Shown here piece after piece: positions 25,622-33,732 of a DNA stretch of 64,000 nt. The translations under genes and the position numbers were made by a program. Numbering within the stretch: position 1 is the stretch's first letter; every line of letters starts with the position of its first letter. The notes beneath the pieces are model-generated. The model worked only from the letters and a program-made list of their open reading frames with translations. It had not been told where the DNA came from and made no database searches. Origin of the DNA: Endobacter medicaginis. Lineage in GTDB: Bacteria > Pseudomonadota > Alphaproteobacteria > Acetobacterales > Acetobacteraceae. Where the stretch lies: contig NZ_JACHXV010000004.1 of the NCBI RefSeq assembly GCF_014192375.1, positions 124,001 through 188,000 on the forward strand, given 5' to 3'.

Positions 25622-26964
25622 AGTGGCGCGCACTCGTGCTGCTGGCGGCAGGGCTGGCCGGCTGTCGCGGCCCCTACCCGACGCCTCCGAAAGGCGCCGC
25701 CGTCACCGCCCCGCCCTTCTGGCGCCACGAACTTGGCAGCGGCGCGACCGACGCCAGACTCGACCCACATTGGTGGGACCGTTTCGGAGATCCGGTGATC
25801 GGCCAGCTCGTCGCCCGGGCCCTCGCCCACAACCCTGACCTGCAGAGCGCCATCCAGCGCGTGTTCGAAGCCCAGGCGGAAACCCGTCTCGCACTGAGCG
25901 CACAGTTGCCGCACATCACCGGCGAGGTCGACGGCACCGGCCGGGCGCATGTCAACGGCATCGACTACAGCCAGTACATCATCGGCGGGGCACTGTCCTT
26001 CGATGTCGACCTGTTCGGCCGCCTGCGCGAGGCGACCCGCGCCGCCCGCGCCCAGGCGCTCGCCACCGCCGCCGACCGCGACACCGTCCGCCTGCGCCTG
26101 ATTGCCGACACCGTACGCGACTACGTGGCGCTGCGCGCCTCCGACGCCGCCCTGGCGCTGTTACAAGACACGCTGACCAACCGCCAGGCCGAAGCCGCGC
26201 GCGTGCGCCATCAGGTGGCGGTCGGCTACGCACAGGCCTCCGCCGCCTATCAGGCGGATTCCCAGGTCGCTGCGGCCCTCGCCCAGATCGCCTCCACCCG
26301 GCTGACCATCACCCAGCAGGAGACGGCGCTCGCCACCCTGCTCGGCAGCCCGCCTGCCGACATCCCGCGCGGGCGGCCGCTGATGGAGCTGCCGCTGCCT
26401 GGCCCCGTGGCGCCGATCCCTGCCCGCGTGCTCGCCCGGCGCCCCGACCTGATCTCGGCGGCCGACCAGATCGTCGCCGCCGACCACTCGCTGGCCTCCG
26501 CGCGCGCCGCCTTCCTGCCCGACATCACGCTTTCGCCCGAGATCGTGACCTCGGCCGGCGGGCTGCAGTTCAGCGGCACCATGTGGTCGGTCGGCGGCAG
26601 CCTGCTCGCCCCGATCTTCGTCGGTGGACAGCTCCGCGCCAATGCCGACATCGCCGCCTCGGAACGCGACCAGGCCGCCTGGGCCTACCGCGCCGCGTCC
26701 CTCGCCGCATTTGCCGAGGTCGAGAACGCGCTGGCCGCCATCACCCGCCTCGCCGAGCAGGAACAGGCGGCAGCGCGCCTGCTCGACGACAACGACCGCA
26801 CGCTGCGCGACACGAAGCATCGCAACAGCGTCGGCTACACCGACTATCTCACCGTGCTCGACGCGGAACGGACCTCACTGTCCTCCGCCCTCGACCTGAT
26901 CCAGATCCGCGCGGCGCGCCTGTCGCAGGCGGCAACGCTGTACCAGGCGATCGGCGGAGGATAA
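25618..26964 (+). CDS. Outer-membrane efflux lipoprotein, NodT/OprM type
   Basis: The outer-membrane channel of the pump, 448 residues. The signal peptide ends in a lipobox LAGC with Cys16. Two OEP domains follow, each starting with a helix pair (NPDLQSAIQRVFEAQAE; RRPDLISAADQIVAADHS), with YTDYLTVLDAER near the C terminus. The ATG overlaps the adaptor stop by four bases (ATGA), so the three pump genes are coupled throughout. It differs from the TolC protein encoded at 52513, which is not a lipoprotein. A hairpin after the stop ends the operon. Confidence 0.92.
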   Translation: MKWRALVLLAAGLAGCRGPYPTPPKGAAVTAPPFWRHELGSGATDARLDPHWWDRFGDPVIGQLVARALAHNPDLQSAIQRVFEAQAETRLALSAQLPHITGEVDGTGRAHVNGIDYSQYIIGGALSFDVDLFGRLREATRAARAQALATAADRDTVRLRLIADTVRDYVALRASDAALALLQDTLTNRQAEAARVRHQVAVGYAQASAAYQADSQVAAALAQIASTRLTITQQETALATLLGSPPADIPRGRPLMELPLPGPVAPIPARVLARRPDLISAADQIVAADHSLASARAAFLPDITLSPEIVTSAGGLQFSGTMWSVGGSLLAPIFVGGQLRANADIAASERDQAAWAYRAASLAAFAEVENALAAITRLAEQEQAAARLLDDNDRTLRDTKHRNSVGYTDYLTVLDAERTSLSSALDLIQIRAARLSQAATLYQAIGGG

Positions 26965-26971
26965 TCGTCTC

Positions 26972-27002
26972 AAAGCCTGTTCCGGCCGGTGCCGGGCCTT
27001 TT
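26972..27002. terminator. Hairpin terminator between convergent genes
   Basis: AAAGCC, a small bulge, the inner stem CCGGC-CGGT-GCCGG, then GGCCTTTT. The stem is imperfect but ends in a T-run, and it lies between the efflux operon and the convergent siderophore-interacting gene. Confidence 0.5.
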
Positions 27003-27013
27003 GAAACGGTCTC

Positions 27014-27790
27014 TCAGCCCTCGATCCGCGCATGCGCGCCGGCTTCGCCAAGACGCCAGTAGCCGGCGGCATGGACACGTGCGCGCGGGATCTGGCGTTC
27101 CTCGACCAGATGGCTGCGCAGGCGGCGGGCAGTGTCGATCTCGGTGGCGATCCAGATCTCGCCTGCGAGCAGCGGCGCGTCGAGCGATTCGATTGCCTGG
27201 TCGAGCAGGCGGGTGCAACCCGGCGCGGCGGCGCGGCGGTGGCGCCACAGGAGATGCAGCCCGGCAGGGGTGGAGAGCGGCAGTTCGGCAGCCTCGTCGG
27301 CAATCTCGATGATCGCGGTCACAGAGGTTCCGAGCGGCAGTTCCTCGAGCCGGCGCGCGATCGACGGCAGGGCGGTCTCGTCGCCGATCAGCAGCCAGCG
27401 GTCGGTGGGCGGCACCGGGCGGGAGCCGCGCGGGCCGCCTATCGACAGGCGCTGGCCGATCCGCGCCGCTTCGGCCCAGGCCGAGGCCGGCCCGGCATGC
27501 CGGTGCAGGACGAAATCGATCGTCAGCTCACCGCGCACCGCATCGAAGCGGCGCGGCGTATAATCGCGCGCCACGCTCTCGCCCTCCGGCGTGTCGAAGA
27601 ACAGCTTCACATGGTCATCCGGGGCGAGGGAGGTGAAGCCCTCCATCTCCGGACCGCCGAAGACGATCCGGCGCATCGCCGGACTGATCGTCTTCACGGC
27701 CACCACCTCGCCGGTCCGGCGCGGAACACCTGCACGCGGAGCGGCCAGGCCGCCTACGCCTCGCGGGCTCGCGGGAAACAGCGCGCTCAC
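27014..27790 (-). CDS. Siderophore-interacting protein / ferric-chelate reductase (YqjH/ViuB family)
   Basis: A cytoplasmic NAD(P)H-dependent flavoprotein of 258 residues that reduces iron(III) in imported siderophores. The FAD-binding domain comes first, with the RDYTPRRFD motif near residue 97, and the SIP domain second, with LIGDETALPSIARRLE and a C-terminal Trp/Arg-rich end (HAAGYWRLGEAGAHAR). The start is a GTG that overlaps the stop of the PadR gene (GTGA), so both are made from one transcript. This copies the E. coli yqjI-yqjH pairing, in which the PadR protein represses the reductase. Confidence 0.88.
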   Translation of the reverse strand: MSALFPASPRGVGGLAAPRAGVPRRTGEVVAVKTISPAMRRIVFGGPEMEGFTSLAPDDHVKLFFDTPEGESVARDYTPRRFDAVRGELTIDFVLHRHAGPASAWAEAARIGQRLSIGGPRGSRPVPPTDRWLLIGDETALPSIARRLEELPLGTSVTAIIEIADEAAELPLSTPAGLHLLWRHRRAAAPGCTRLLDQAIESLDAPLLAGEIWIATEIDTARRLRSHLVEERQIPRARVHAAGYWRLGEAGAHARIEG

Positions 27791-28503
27791 CGCTCGCTCT
27801 CCGGCGTCGGACGGAGGATCTGCCGCGTGGCCTCGTCGAGGATGCGGGCAATCCGCCGCGCCTCGTCAGGAGCAGCCCCCCGGGCGCGGATCAGTGCCGA
27901 TTTGAGCGCGTGACGGGCACGGTGGAGCTCCTCCGCGGCGGCGGGATCGGCGTCGCCCACCCCGCTGAACGCCTCGCGGACCGCCTCCATCCGCCCACCG
28001 ATGCGGTCGAGAAAGCCGAAGATCGCCTCGACCTCCTGGCGGCCGGCATCGAGATGCGCCCGACCCGCGCCGGTGATGGTGTAGAGCTTGCGATTGCCCT
28101 CGGCGGTCGCCTCCGCGAGCCCGGTCTCGTCGAGGAAGGTGAGCGCCGGATAGACCATGCCGGGGCTCGGCGCATAGAAGCCGCCGGAGCGCTGCTCCAG
28201 CTCCCGGATCAGCTCGTAGCCATGGGCAGGCGCCGATTCCAGCAGGGCCAGCAGCAGCAGCTGGAGCTGGGCGCTGGTGAACTTTCGCGCGGCGATGTGC
28301 TCGCCGAAACCGGCGGTGAAGTCACGGCCGAAGCGACGGCCGAACCGTCCGCCGCGGCGCCCGTCGCCACGCGGGTCATCATCGCGACCGCGCGGTGGAC
28401 CGCCATCGCGCCCGCGGTCGGGGCCGCCGTGGCTGGCCCAGCGGGCGAAGGCATCGAATTGACGCTCGAAGGCATCGTGGATGGGCTCGCGTCTGAAACG
28501 CAT
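27787..28503 (-). CDS. PadR family repressor (YqjI-like)
   Basis: A 238-residue regulator. The first 65 residues are a Gly/Arg/Asp-rich linker (PDRGRDGGPPRGRDDDPRGD). Next comes a PadR winged helix (about 70-150) with LALLESAPAHGYELIRELEQ and YAPSPGMVYPALTFLDETG, and a C-terminal helical dimer arm. E. coli YqjI has a His/Cys-rich nickel-binding N terminus; here that region has almost no His and no Cys. The ATG at 28503 was preferred to the one at 28524, because it has GGAG eight bases upstream and because 28524 falls inside the palindromic operator. Autoregulation is therefore very likely. Confidence 0.88.
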   Translation of the reverse strand: MRFRREPIHDAFERQFDAFARWASHGGPDRGRDGGPPRGRDDDPRGDGRRGGRFGRRFGRDFTAGFGEHIAARKFTSAQLQLLLLALLESAPAHGYELIRELEQRSGGFYAPSPGMVYPALTFLDETGLAEATAEGNRKLYTITGAGRAHLDAGRQEVEAIFGFLDRIGGRMEAVREAFSGVGDADPAAAEELHRARHALKSALIRARGAAPDEARRIARILDEATRQILRPTPESER

Positions 28504-28514
28504 CGCATTTACTC

Positions 28515-28545
28515 CGTAAGACATGTCTTACGATATGTTTTGCGA
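28515..28545 (-). promoter_or_regulatory. Palindromic operator and promoter of the padR-SIP operon
   Basis: CGTAAGACATGTCTTACG (28515-28532) is a perfect 18-base palindrome. A degenerate copy of its right part follows in tandem: ATATGTTTTGCGA at 28533-28545 matches ACATGTCTTACGA at 10 of 13 positions with a 12-base period. On the minus strand TTGCAA (28554-28559) and an AT-rich TATCGT-like -10 lie just upstream, so a bound repressor would cover the start of transcription and the ribosome site. Confidence 0.7.
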
Positions 28546-28580
28546 TAGATGAGTTGCAAGCGAAATCGGCACACGCCCCC

Positions 28581-29183
28581 TCACCCGACCTGTGGCGCCA
28601 CGCGGCGCAGCCGGCCCGTCAGCCGCGCCCGCAACCGGCCGAGCCGCGCCACCCCCGCGAGACGGCGGTCGAGGAACTCCATCGTCGCCTCGCCGCCACT
28701 CATGTCCGACAGCCAGAACAGCAATGTGGCACTCCACACTGCCGCGAGGATGGCGCGCTTGGTGTACCAGGAGAAATCCGCCGAGGTGTCGCCGGCCGCA
28801 TGCCAGATCGAATCAACCGTGCGCGCGGTGATCCGCGCCGTCGCGCGCGCATGGAGGGGGAGTGCGAGGATCGCCAGGGCCCGGCGGATCGCCTCGCGCT
28901 CGCCGGCCGCCTGGTCCAGCCGCAGTCCGATCAGCGCACGGATACGCTGGGTCAGCCCGGCGGTGCGGCCGGCGAAAAGGGCACGAGCGGCCGTCTCCAT
29001 GCGGCGATCGGCATAGTCGACATAGGCCTCGACGAGGTCGATGGTGCCGCCGGGAAACAGCAGGTCGGCATCCGCTCCGGCGGCCTCGCGCAGATTGGCG
29101 ATCGTCCAGCCGCCGAAGGCGATGGCCGGCAGCACGGCCTCGATGGCTGCATCACGTTCGGCGCTGCGTTCGATCGGCGGCAT
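28581..29183 (-). CDS. COQ9 family protein
   Basis: A 200-residue helical protein of the COQ9 family. In eukaryotes COQ9 is a TetR-fold lipid-binding protein that assists COQ7 in ubiquinone synthesis; alphaproteobacterial members are presumed to act likewise. Family marks are AIEAVLPAIAFGGWTIANLREAA (TetR-like helices without a DNA-reading helix), FPGGTIDLVEAYVDYADRRM and the C-terminal SWYTKRAILAAVWSATLLFW, which matches the lipid-contact region. ATG 29183 has AGGAAA upstream. It follows def by 13 bases. Confidence 0.82.
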   Translation of the reverse strand: MPPIERSAERDAAIEAVLPAIAFGGWTIANLREAAGADADLLFPGGTIDLVEAYVDYADRRMETAARALFAGRTAGLTQRIRALIGLRLDQAAGEREAIRRALAILALPLHARATARITARTVDSIWHAAGDTSADFSWYTKRAILAAVWSATLLFWLSDMSGGEATMEFLDRRLAGVARLGRLRARLTGRLRRVAPQVG

Positions 29184-29196
29184 GCTCGTTTCCTTC

Positions 29197-29724
29197 TTAC
29201 ATCGGCCCGAACCGGGCCACCTCGTCCTCGAACCCCATCCGCGACGCGTCCTCCATCCTGGCCGGGTAGAGAATGCCGTCGAGGTGATCGTATTCGTGTT
29301 GCAGCACATTGGCGAGGAACCCGCCCGCCTCACCCTCGACGACTGCGCCGCTGCGGTCGACACCGCGATAGCGTACCCGTTCGGCGCGTGGCACCACCCC
29401 GCGCAGGCCCGGGATCGACAGGCAGCCTTCCAGCCGTCCCACCCGTGACTCGCCCAGCAGTTCGAGTTCCGGATTGATCAGGACCCCAGCCTCGACCGGC
29501 GGATCACCCTCGCCGGCGCTGCGTTCGGCGGGCACGCGATAGACAAACAGACGCAGCGAGCGATGCACCTGGGGTGCGGCGAGCCCCACCCCTCGCGCAT
29601 CCAGCATCGTCTCCAGCATGTCATCGACCAGCCGGGTAATTTCGGGATCGGTCGGATCGGTGACAGGATCGGCACGTCGCAGCAGCACCGGGTGGCCCAT
29701 GCGGGCGATTTTCAGCAAGGCCAT
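29197..29724 (-). CDS. def: Peptide deformylase
   Basis: Removes the N-formyl group from new proteins; a metal enzyme, usually iron-dependent. The three motifs are complete: GVGLAAPQ (45-52), EGCLSIPG with metal ligand Cys101, and QHEYDHLDG with His143, Glu144 and His147. At 175 residues it has normal length. There is no fmt gene next to it; instead a COQ9-like gene follows, so this may be a second deformylase in the genome or an unlinked def. The upstream neighbour rpsU is divergent. Confidence 0.95.
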   Translation of the reverse strand: MALLKIARMGHPVLLRRADPVTDPTDPEITRLVDDMLETMLDARGVGLAAPQVHRSLRLFVYRVPAERSAGEGDPPVEAGVLINPELELLGESRVGRLEGCLSIPGLRGVVPRAERVRYRGVDRSGAVVEGEAGGFLANVLQHEYDHLDGILYPARMEDASRMGFEDEVARFGPM

Positions 29725-29820
29725 GCGGACCAGTCTAGCGTCTCTCCGGCCCAGGCCAAAACACCCTGACGCGGAGGACAGAGCTCACCGCGCCCCGCCG
29801 GTCGGCCATGCGCAAAAGGC

Positions 29821-29850
29821 TTGGAGAATCGCAAACCGGCATGTTATACG
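29821..29850 (+). promoter_or_regulatory. Candidate rpsU promoter
   Basis: TTGGAG at 29821-29826 and TTATACG at 29844-29850, with 17 bases between, about 115 bases before rpsU. It is the only AT-rich -10-like element in the gap 29725-29962; the rest of that gap shows no gene. Confidence 0.4.
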
Positions 29851-29962
29851 CCGCGCTCCTTGGCGGACTGGCCTGGGGCGCACAGACACATGCGCCCGAT
29901 GCTGTGGCCGCAAAACCGAAAGAGTTCGTCGCGCGAGCGCGCGACCAGGAGATGACGGCCCA

Positions 29963-30166
29963 GTGCAGGTTCTCGTTCGCGACAACAATGTCGACCAGGC
30001 GCTCAAGGCGCTGAAGAAGAAGATGCAGCGCGAAGGAGTGTTTCGCGAGATGAAGCTGCGTCGCCACTACGAGAAGCCCTCCGAGCGCAAGGCGCGCGAG
30101 GCGGCCGAGGCCGTGCGCCGTGCGCGCAAGATGGAGCGCAAGCGCATCGAGCGCGAGGGGTTCTAA
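29963..30166 (+). CDS. rpsU: 30S ribosomal protein S21
   Basis: A 67-residue basic protein of the small subunit, needed for efficient initiation on canonical mRNAs. It begins [20 protein letters not shown] after a GTG start at 29963, and ends [13 protein letters not shown], the usual Arg/Lys-rich tail. AGGAGA about ten bases upstream supports the GTG; longer in-frame extensions have no ribosome site and do not fit the family length. It is monocistronic and followed by a strong terminator. Confidence 0.95.
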   Translation: MQVLVRDNNVDQALKALKKKMQREGVFREMKLRRHYEKPSERKAREAAEAVRRARKMERKRIEREGF

Positions 30167-30224
30167 AAACCTCTCCGCGTGGGGCCTGCGGGCCTCGCGG
30201 CTTGACGCCGAGGACGGATACGAG

Positions 30225-30261
30225 AAACCGGAGCTTCCCAGCGGGGGGCTCCGGTTTTTTT
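30225..30261 (+). terminator. Intrinsic terminator of rpsU
   Basis: AAACCGGAGC and GCTCCGGTTT form a 10-pair stem around a 13-base loop, followed by a run of T (seven in all). It lies 60 bases after the rpsU stop and before the convergent guaD gene. Confidence 0.85.
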
Positions 30262-30285
30262 GCGGCCGGCCGATCCGTGCCGCCG

Positions 30286-31584
30286 TCAGTGCCGGGCCAC
30301 CCGTCGACCGCCAACGATGGTTTCGGCCACGGCGCGGTCGTCTCCCATCGTCATCAGCATGAACAGCGTCTCGTCGAGGTCACGCATCGGCCGGTCGGCG
30401 CGATGCGCCATTGCCGGGGTGGCGCGAGGGTCGAGCACGACCAGATCGGCGGCCAGACCCGGCGCGATCCGGCCGATCTCGCCCGCCAGACCCAGCGCCT
30501 CCGCATTGCCGCGCGTCATCAGCCGAAACGCCGCCCGCGCCGGCCAGCTCTGCCCCTGGAGCTGGAGGATCTTGTAGGCCTCCGCGGCGGTGCGCAGCAT
30601 CGAGTAGTCGGTGCCGCCGCCGATATCGGTGGCCAGCGACAACCTGACCCCCGCCGCGCGCATCCGGGCGAGATCGAACAGCCCTGAGCCGAGAAAGAGG
30701 TTCGAAGTCGGGCAGAACACCGCCACCGAGCGCCGCCGCGCGATCACGTCGAGCTCGCGATCCGACAGATGGATGCAATGCCCGAGCAGGGTGCGCTCGG
30801 TGAGAAGACCGTGCCGGTCATAGATGTCGGTATAGTCGCGCGCCTCAGGATAAAGACCGCAGGCGGTGGCGATCTCGGCGTGGTTCTCGCTCAGATGCGT
30901 CTGCACCCAGCATTCCGGATGCGCGCGCACCAGTGCCGCGCTCGCTTCGAGCTGGGCGGGGGTGGAGGTGATCGCGAAACGCGGCGTGATCGCGTAGCCG
31001 GCCCTGCCCTGCCCGTGCCATCGCGACAGCAGGGCGACACTCTCGGCCGCCCCCGTCTGCGCCGTATCACACAGCTCGGGCGGCGCGTTGCGGTCCATCA
31101 TCGTCTTGCCGGAAATCAGCCGCATCCCGCGCGATGCCGCCGCGGCGAACAGTGCGTCCGCCGCAGCGGCATGCACCGACGAATAGGCGCACACGCTGGT
31201 GGTGCCGTTGCGGAGCAGTTCATCGAGAAAGAAGCCGGCCAATGTGGCGGCATGGGCCGGGTCGGCGGCACGGGCTTCCTCGGGAAACACGTAGCCGCCC
31301 AGCCAGTCCAGCAACTGCTTGCCATAGGAGCCGATCACCTGGGTCTGTACATAATGCGCATGGGTATCGATGAAGCCCGGCAGGATCAGCCGGCCGCGAT
31401 GATCGAGCGTCTCGATGCCCGGATGGGCGTCCAGCAGTGCTGCCGGTCCCACCGCGGCGATGCGGCCACGCGACACCACCACCGCGCCGTCGTCGAACAC
31501 CGTCGGGGTGTCGTCTTCGGCATCGAAGCTGACGATGCAGCCGCGCAGGGCGTAGCTGTCGGGCGGGGTCGGTTCGGCGGGCAT
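30286..31584 (-). CDS. guaD: Guanine deaminase
   Basis: Deaminates guanine to xanthine, an entry step of purine catabolism. The 432-residue amidohydrolase has the zinc ligands His75 and His77 in FIDTHAHYVQTQ, a further His in THLSENHAEI, the HCIHLSD segment and the late Asp in ATDIGGGTDYSM. GKTMMDRNAPP and CPTSNLFLGSG are specific to guanine deaminases. The C-terminal part includes LFMLMTMGDDRAVAETIVGG. It is divergent from uraD with only 41 bases between the coding regions, so the two purine genes are probably co-regulated. Confidence 0.93.
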   Translation of the reverse strand: MPAEPTPPDSYALRGCIVSFDAEDDTPTVFDDGAVVVSRGRIAAVGPAALLDAHPGIETLDHRGRLILPGFIDTHAHYVQTQVIGSYGKQLLDWLGGYVFPEEARAADPAHAATLAGFFLDELLRNGTTSVCAYSSVHAAAADALFAAAASRGMRLISGKTMMDRNAPPELCDTAQTGAAESVALLSRWHGQGRAGYAITPRFAITSTPAQLEASAALVRAHPECWVQTHLSENHAEIATACGLYPEARDYTDIYDRHGLLTERTLLGHCIHLSDRELDVIARRRSVAVFCPTSNLFLGSGLFDLARMRAAGVRLSLATDIGGGTDYSMLRTAAEAYKILQLQGQSWPARAAFRLMTRGNAEALGLAGEIGRIAPGLAADLVVLDPRATPAMAHRADRPMRDLDETLFMLMTMGDDRAVAETIVGGRRVARH

Positions 31585-31625
31585 CCGGCCAAACTAGCCT
31601 CTCGCCAGCACCGCCGAGAAGGTCC

Positions 31626-32147
31626 ATGCTCCATTGCATGAGCGATCCGGTCATCGACGCGCTGAACAGTGGCACAGAGGCGGAATTCGTCGCCCGGCTC
31701 GGTGCGGTCTACGAGCACTCGCCCTGGATCGCCGAAGCCGCCTGGGCGAAGCGGCCGTTCCGGGACCGCGACGACCTCGCCCGCCGCATGCAGGACGTGC
31801 TGATGCAGGCGCCGCGCGCGCAACAGGATCAGGTGATCCGCGCGCATCCCGATCTCGGCGGCCGGCTGGCACGCGCGGGCGTGCTGACGCCGCATTCGCG
31901 CGACGAGCAGGCCTCGCTCGGCCTCGATCACCTCGCCAGCGAGGATTACGACCGGCTCGACCAGTTCAACCGCGACTATGCGCAGAAATTCGGCTTTCCG
32001 TTCATCGCTGCCCTGCGCGACCACAGCCTCGGCAGCCTGATCGACTCGATGTCGCGGCGCGTCAGCAACACGCCCGACGAGGAACATGCGGCCGCCCTGT
32101 TCCAGATCGGGCGCATCGCCTGGTACCGCATCAACGACCTGCGCTGA
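31626..32147 (+). CDS. uraD: 2-oxo-4-hydroxy-4-carboxy-5-ureidoimidazoline decarboxylase
   Basis: Third step of the urate-to-allantoin route: decarboxylates OHCU to S-allantoin. The 173-residue helical protein has the catalytic His74 in IRAHPDLGG, EHSPWIAEAAW near residues 30-40 and a C-terminal RIAWYRINDLR with the substrate arginine region. The start is uncertain. ATG 31626 is three bases after GAGAAGG, while ATG 31638 (MSDPVIDAL) fits the family N terminus but is far from that ribosome site. Partner genes for urate oxidase and HIU hydrolase are not in the window. Confidence 0.9.
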   Translation: MLHCMSDPVIDALNSGTEAEFVARLGAVYEHSPWIAEAAWAKRPFRDRDDLARRMQDVLMQAPRAQQDQVIRAHPDLGGRLARAGVLTPHSRDEQASLGLDHLASEDYDRLDQFNRDYAQKFGFPFIAALRDHSLGSLIDSMSRRVSNTPDEEHAAALFQIGRIAWYRINDLR

Positions 32148-32196
32148 ACGCCAGCGCCTCCGCCACGTTGATTCCTGACAAGAACGAACCAGCGGG

Positions 32197-33612
32197 ATGG
32201 AAATGCCGGATACGACCCTGTCGAACTGCGTGCGGGATGCCGCGACCCAAGCCGCAGGCCTGCCGCGCCGACGCTCGGTACCGGTCTCGCTGATCGCCGC
32301 CGTCGCAGCCCTGGGCGGGCTGCTGTTCGGCTACGACACAGGCATCATCTCCGCCGCCCTGCTCTTCATCGGCGACACCTTCGCCCTCGACGACACGGTC
32401 AAGCAGATCGTCACCGCCGCCATCGTCGCCGGCGCGCTGGTCGGCTGCCTGGCGGCCGGCCCGGCAGCCGACCGGCTCGGACGGCGGCTGGGGATCATCC
32501 TGTCGGCGACCATCTTCGCGGTCGGCTCGATCGCGTCGGCCTATGCGGGATCGCCCCTCACGCTGGTCGCCTCGCGCCTGCTGCTGGGCCTCGCGGTCGG
32601 CGCGGTCACGCAGGTGATCCCGGTCTATATCGCCGAGCTCGCCCCGGCCGCGCGTCGGGGCTCGATGGTGGTGCTGTTCCAGCTCGCCATCGTCGGCGGC
32701 ATCCTGGCCTCGACCATCGTCGGCTGGTGGCTGGGCGGGTCGGGCAACTGGCGGCTGATGTTCGCCCTCGGCGTGGTACCTGCGGCGGTCCTGCTCGCCT
32801 CGATGCCGTTCCTGCCGGAAAGCCCACGCTACTTCGTGCTCAAGGATCGTCTGGCCGAGGCGTTCGCCATCCTGCGCGATGTGCGCGGCAGTGAGGCCGA
32901 AGCCGCCGCCGAGCTGGAGGCGATCCTCGCGCAGCCGCGCGAGGACGGTTCATGGGCATTGCTGTTCTCGCCGAAGATCCGTCCCGCGCTGATCGCCGGC
33001 ATGGGGGTGGCGATGTTCAGCCAGATCACCGGCACCAACGCGACGATCTACTACGCGCCCACCATCCTCGCCTCGGCCGGGTTCGGTGCAGGCGCGGCAC
33101 TCGCCACCCAGCTCGCGATCGGGGTGACGATCGTGATCGCCACCATCATCGGCCTTTCGGTGGTCGATCGCTGGGGACGGCGGACGCTGATGCTGCGCTT
33201 CCTGCCGGTGGCCGCCATCAGCCTGGTCCTGCTGAGCGTGTCGTTCATCGGCGGCAATCCCACGGGGGCGGCCCGCTACACGGCAGCGGCGGGGCTGTTC
33301 GGCTACGAGATCTTCAACATCGGCTCGATCTCGGTGGCGATCTGGCTGGTCGGCGCGGAGGTGTTCCCGCTGGCGATCCGCGGCAAAGGAATGAGCATGG
33401 TCGCACTCAGCCACTGGCTGTTCGACCTCATCGTGTCGCTCACCACGCTCACCCTGGTGGCGAAGCTGGGCACGGCGGGTGCGTTCGGCCTGTTCGCGCT
33501 CATCAACGCGGCGGCCTGGCTGTTCGTCTGGCGGGCCGTGCCGGAGACCAAGGGGCGCTCGCTCGAGGAAATCGAGGCAAGCCTCAACGAGGGACGGTTC
33601 GCGCGCCACTGA
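32197..33612 (+). CDS. MFS sugar-porter family transporter
   Basis: A 471-residue inner-membrane symporter with 12 predicted helices. Sugar-porter signatures are present: LGGLLFGYDTGIISAAL in helix 1, ADRLGRRLG in loop 2-3, PESPRYFVLK after helix 6, QITGTNATIYYAPTI in helix 7 (the QQxxGxN sugar motif appears as SQITGTN) and PETKGRSLEEIE at the C terminus. It would import a monosaccharide or polyol with protons. It follows uraD by 49 bases and may share its transcript, but no sugar-catabolic gene is adjacent, so the substrate is open. ATG 32203 is an alternative start. Confidence 0.88.
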   Translation: MEMPDTTLSNCVRDAATQAAGLPRRRSVPVSLIAAVAALGGLLFGYDTGIISAALLFIGDTFALDDTVKQIVTAAIVAGALVGCLAAGPAADRLGRRLGIILSATIFAVGSIASAYAGSPLTLVASRLLLGLAVGAVTQVIPVYIAELAPAARRGSMVVLFQLAIVGGILASTIVGWWLGGSGNWRLMFALGVVPAAVLLASMPFLPESPRYFVLKDRLAEAFAILRDVRGSEAEAAAELEAILAQPREDGSWALLFSPKIRPALIAGMGVAMFSQITGTNATIYYAPTILASAGFGAGAALATQLAIGVTIVIATIIGLSVVDRWGRRTLMLRFLPVAAISLVLLSVSFIGGNPTGAARYTAAAGLFGYEIFNIGSISVAIWLVGAEVFPLAIRGKGMSMVALSHWLFDLIVSLTTLTLVAKLGTAGAFGLFALINAAAWLFVWRAVPETKGRSLEEIEASLNEGRFARH

Positions 33613-33732
33613 CGATCCCACCCCTCAAGCGCGGCCGGATGGAGGCTTACGGACCGGGTGTCAGCGTGGGATATCTGCGGTGGTCGGCCGACGCAAGGCA
33701 ACGCCAGCGATATCTGGAGGCGGGAGGGGCGG

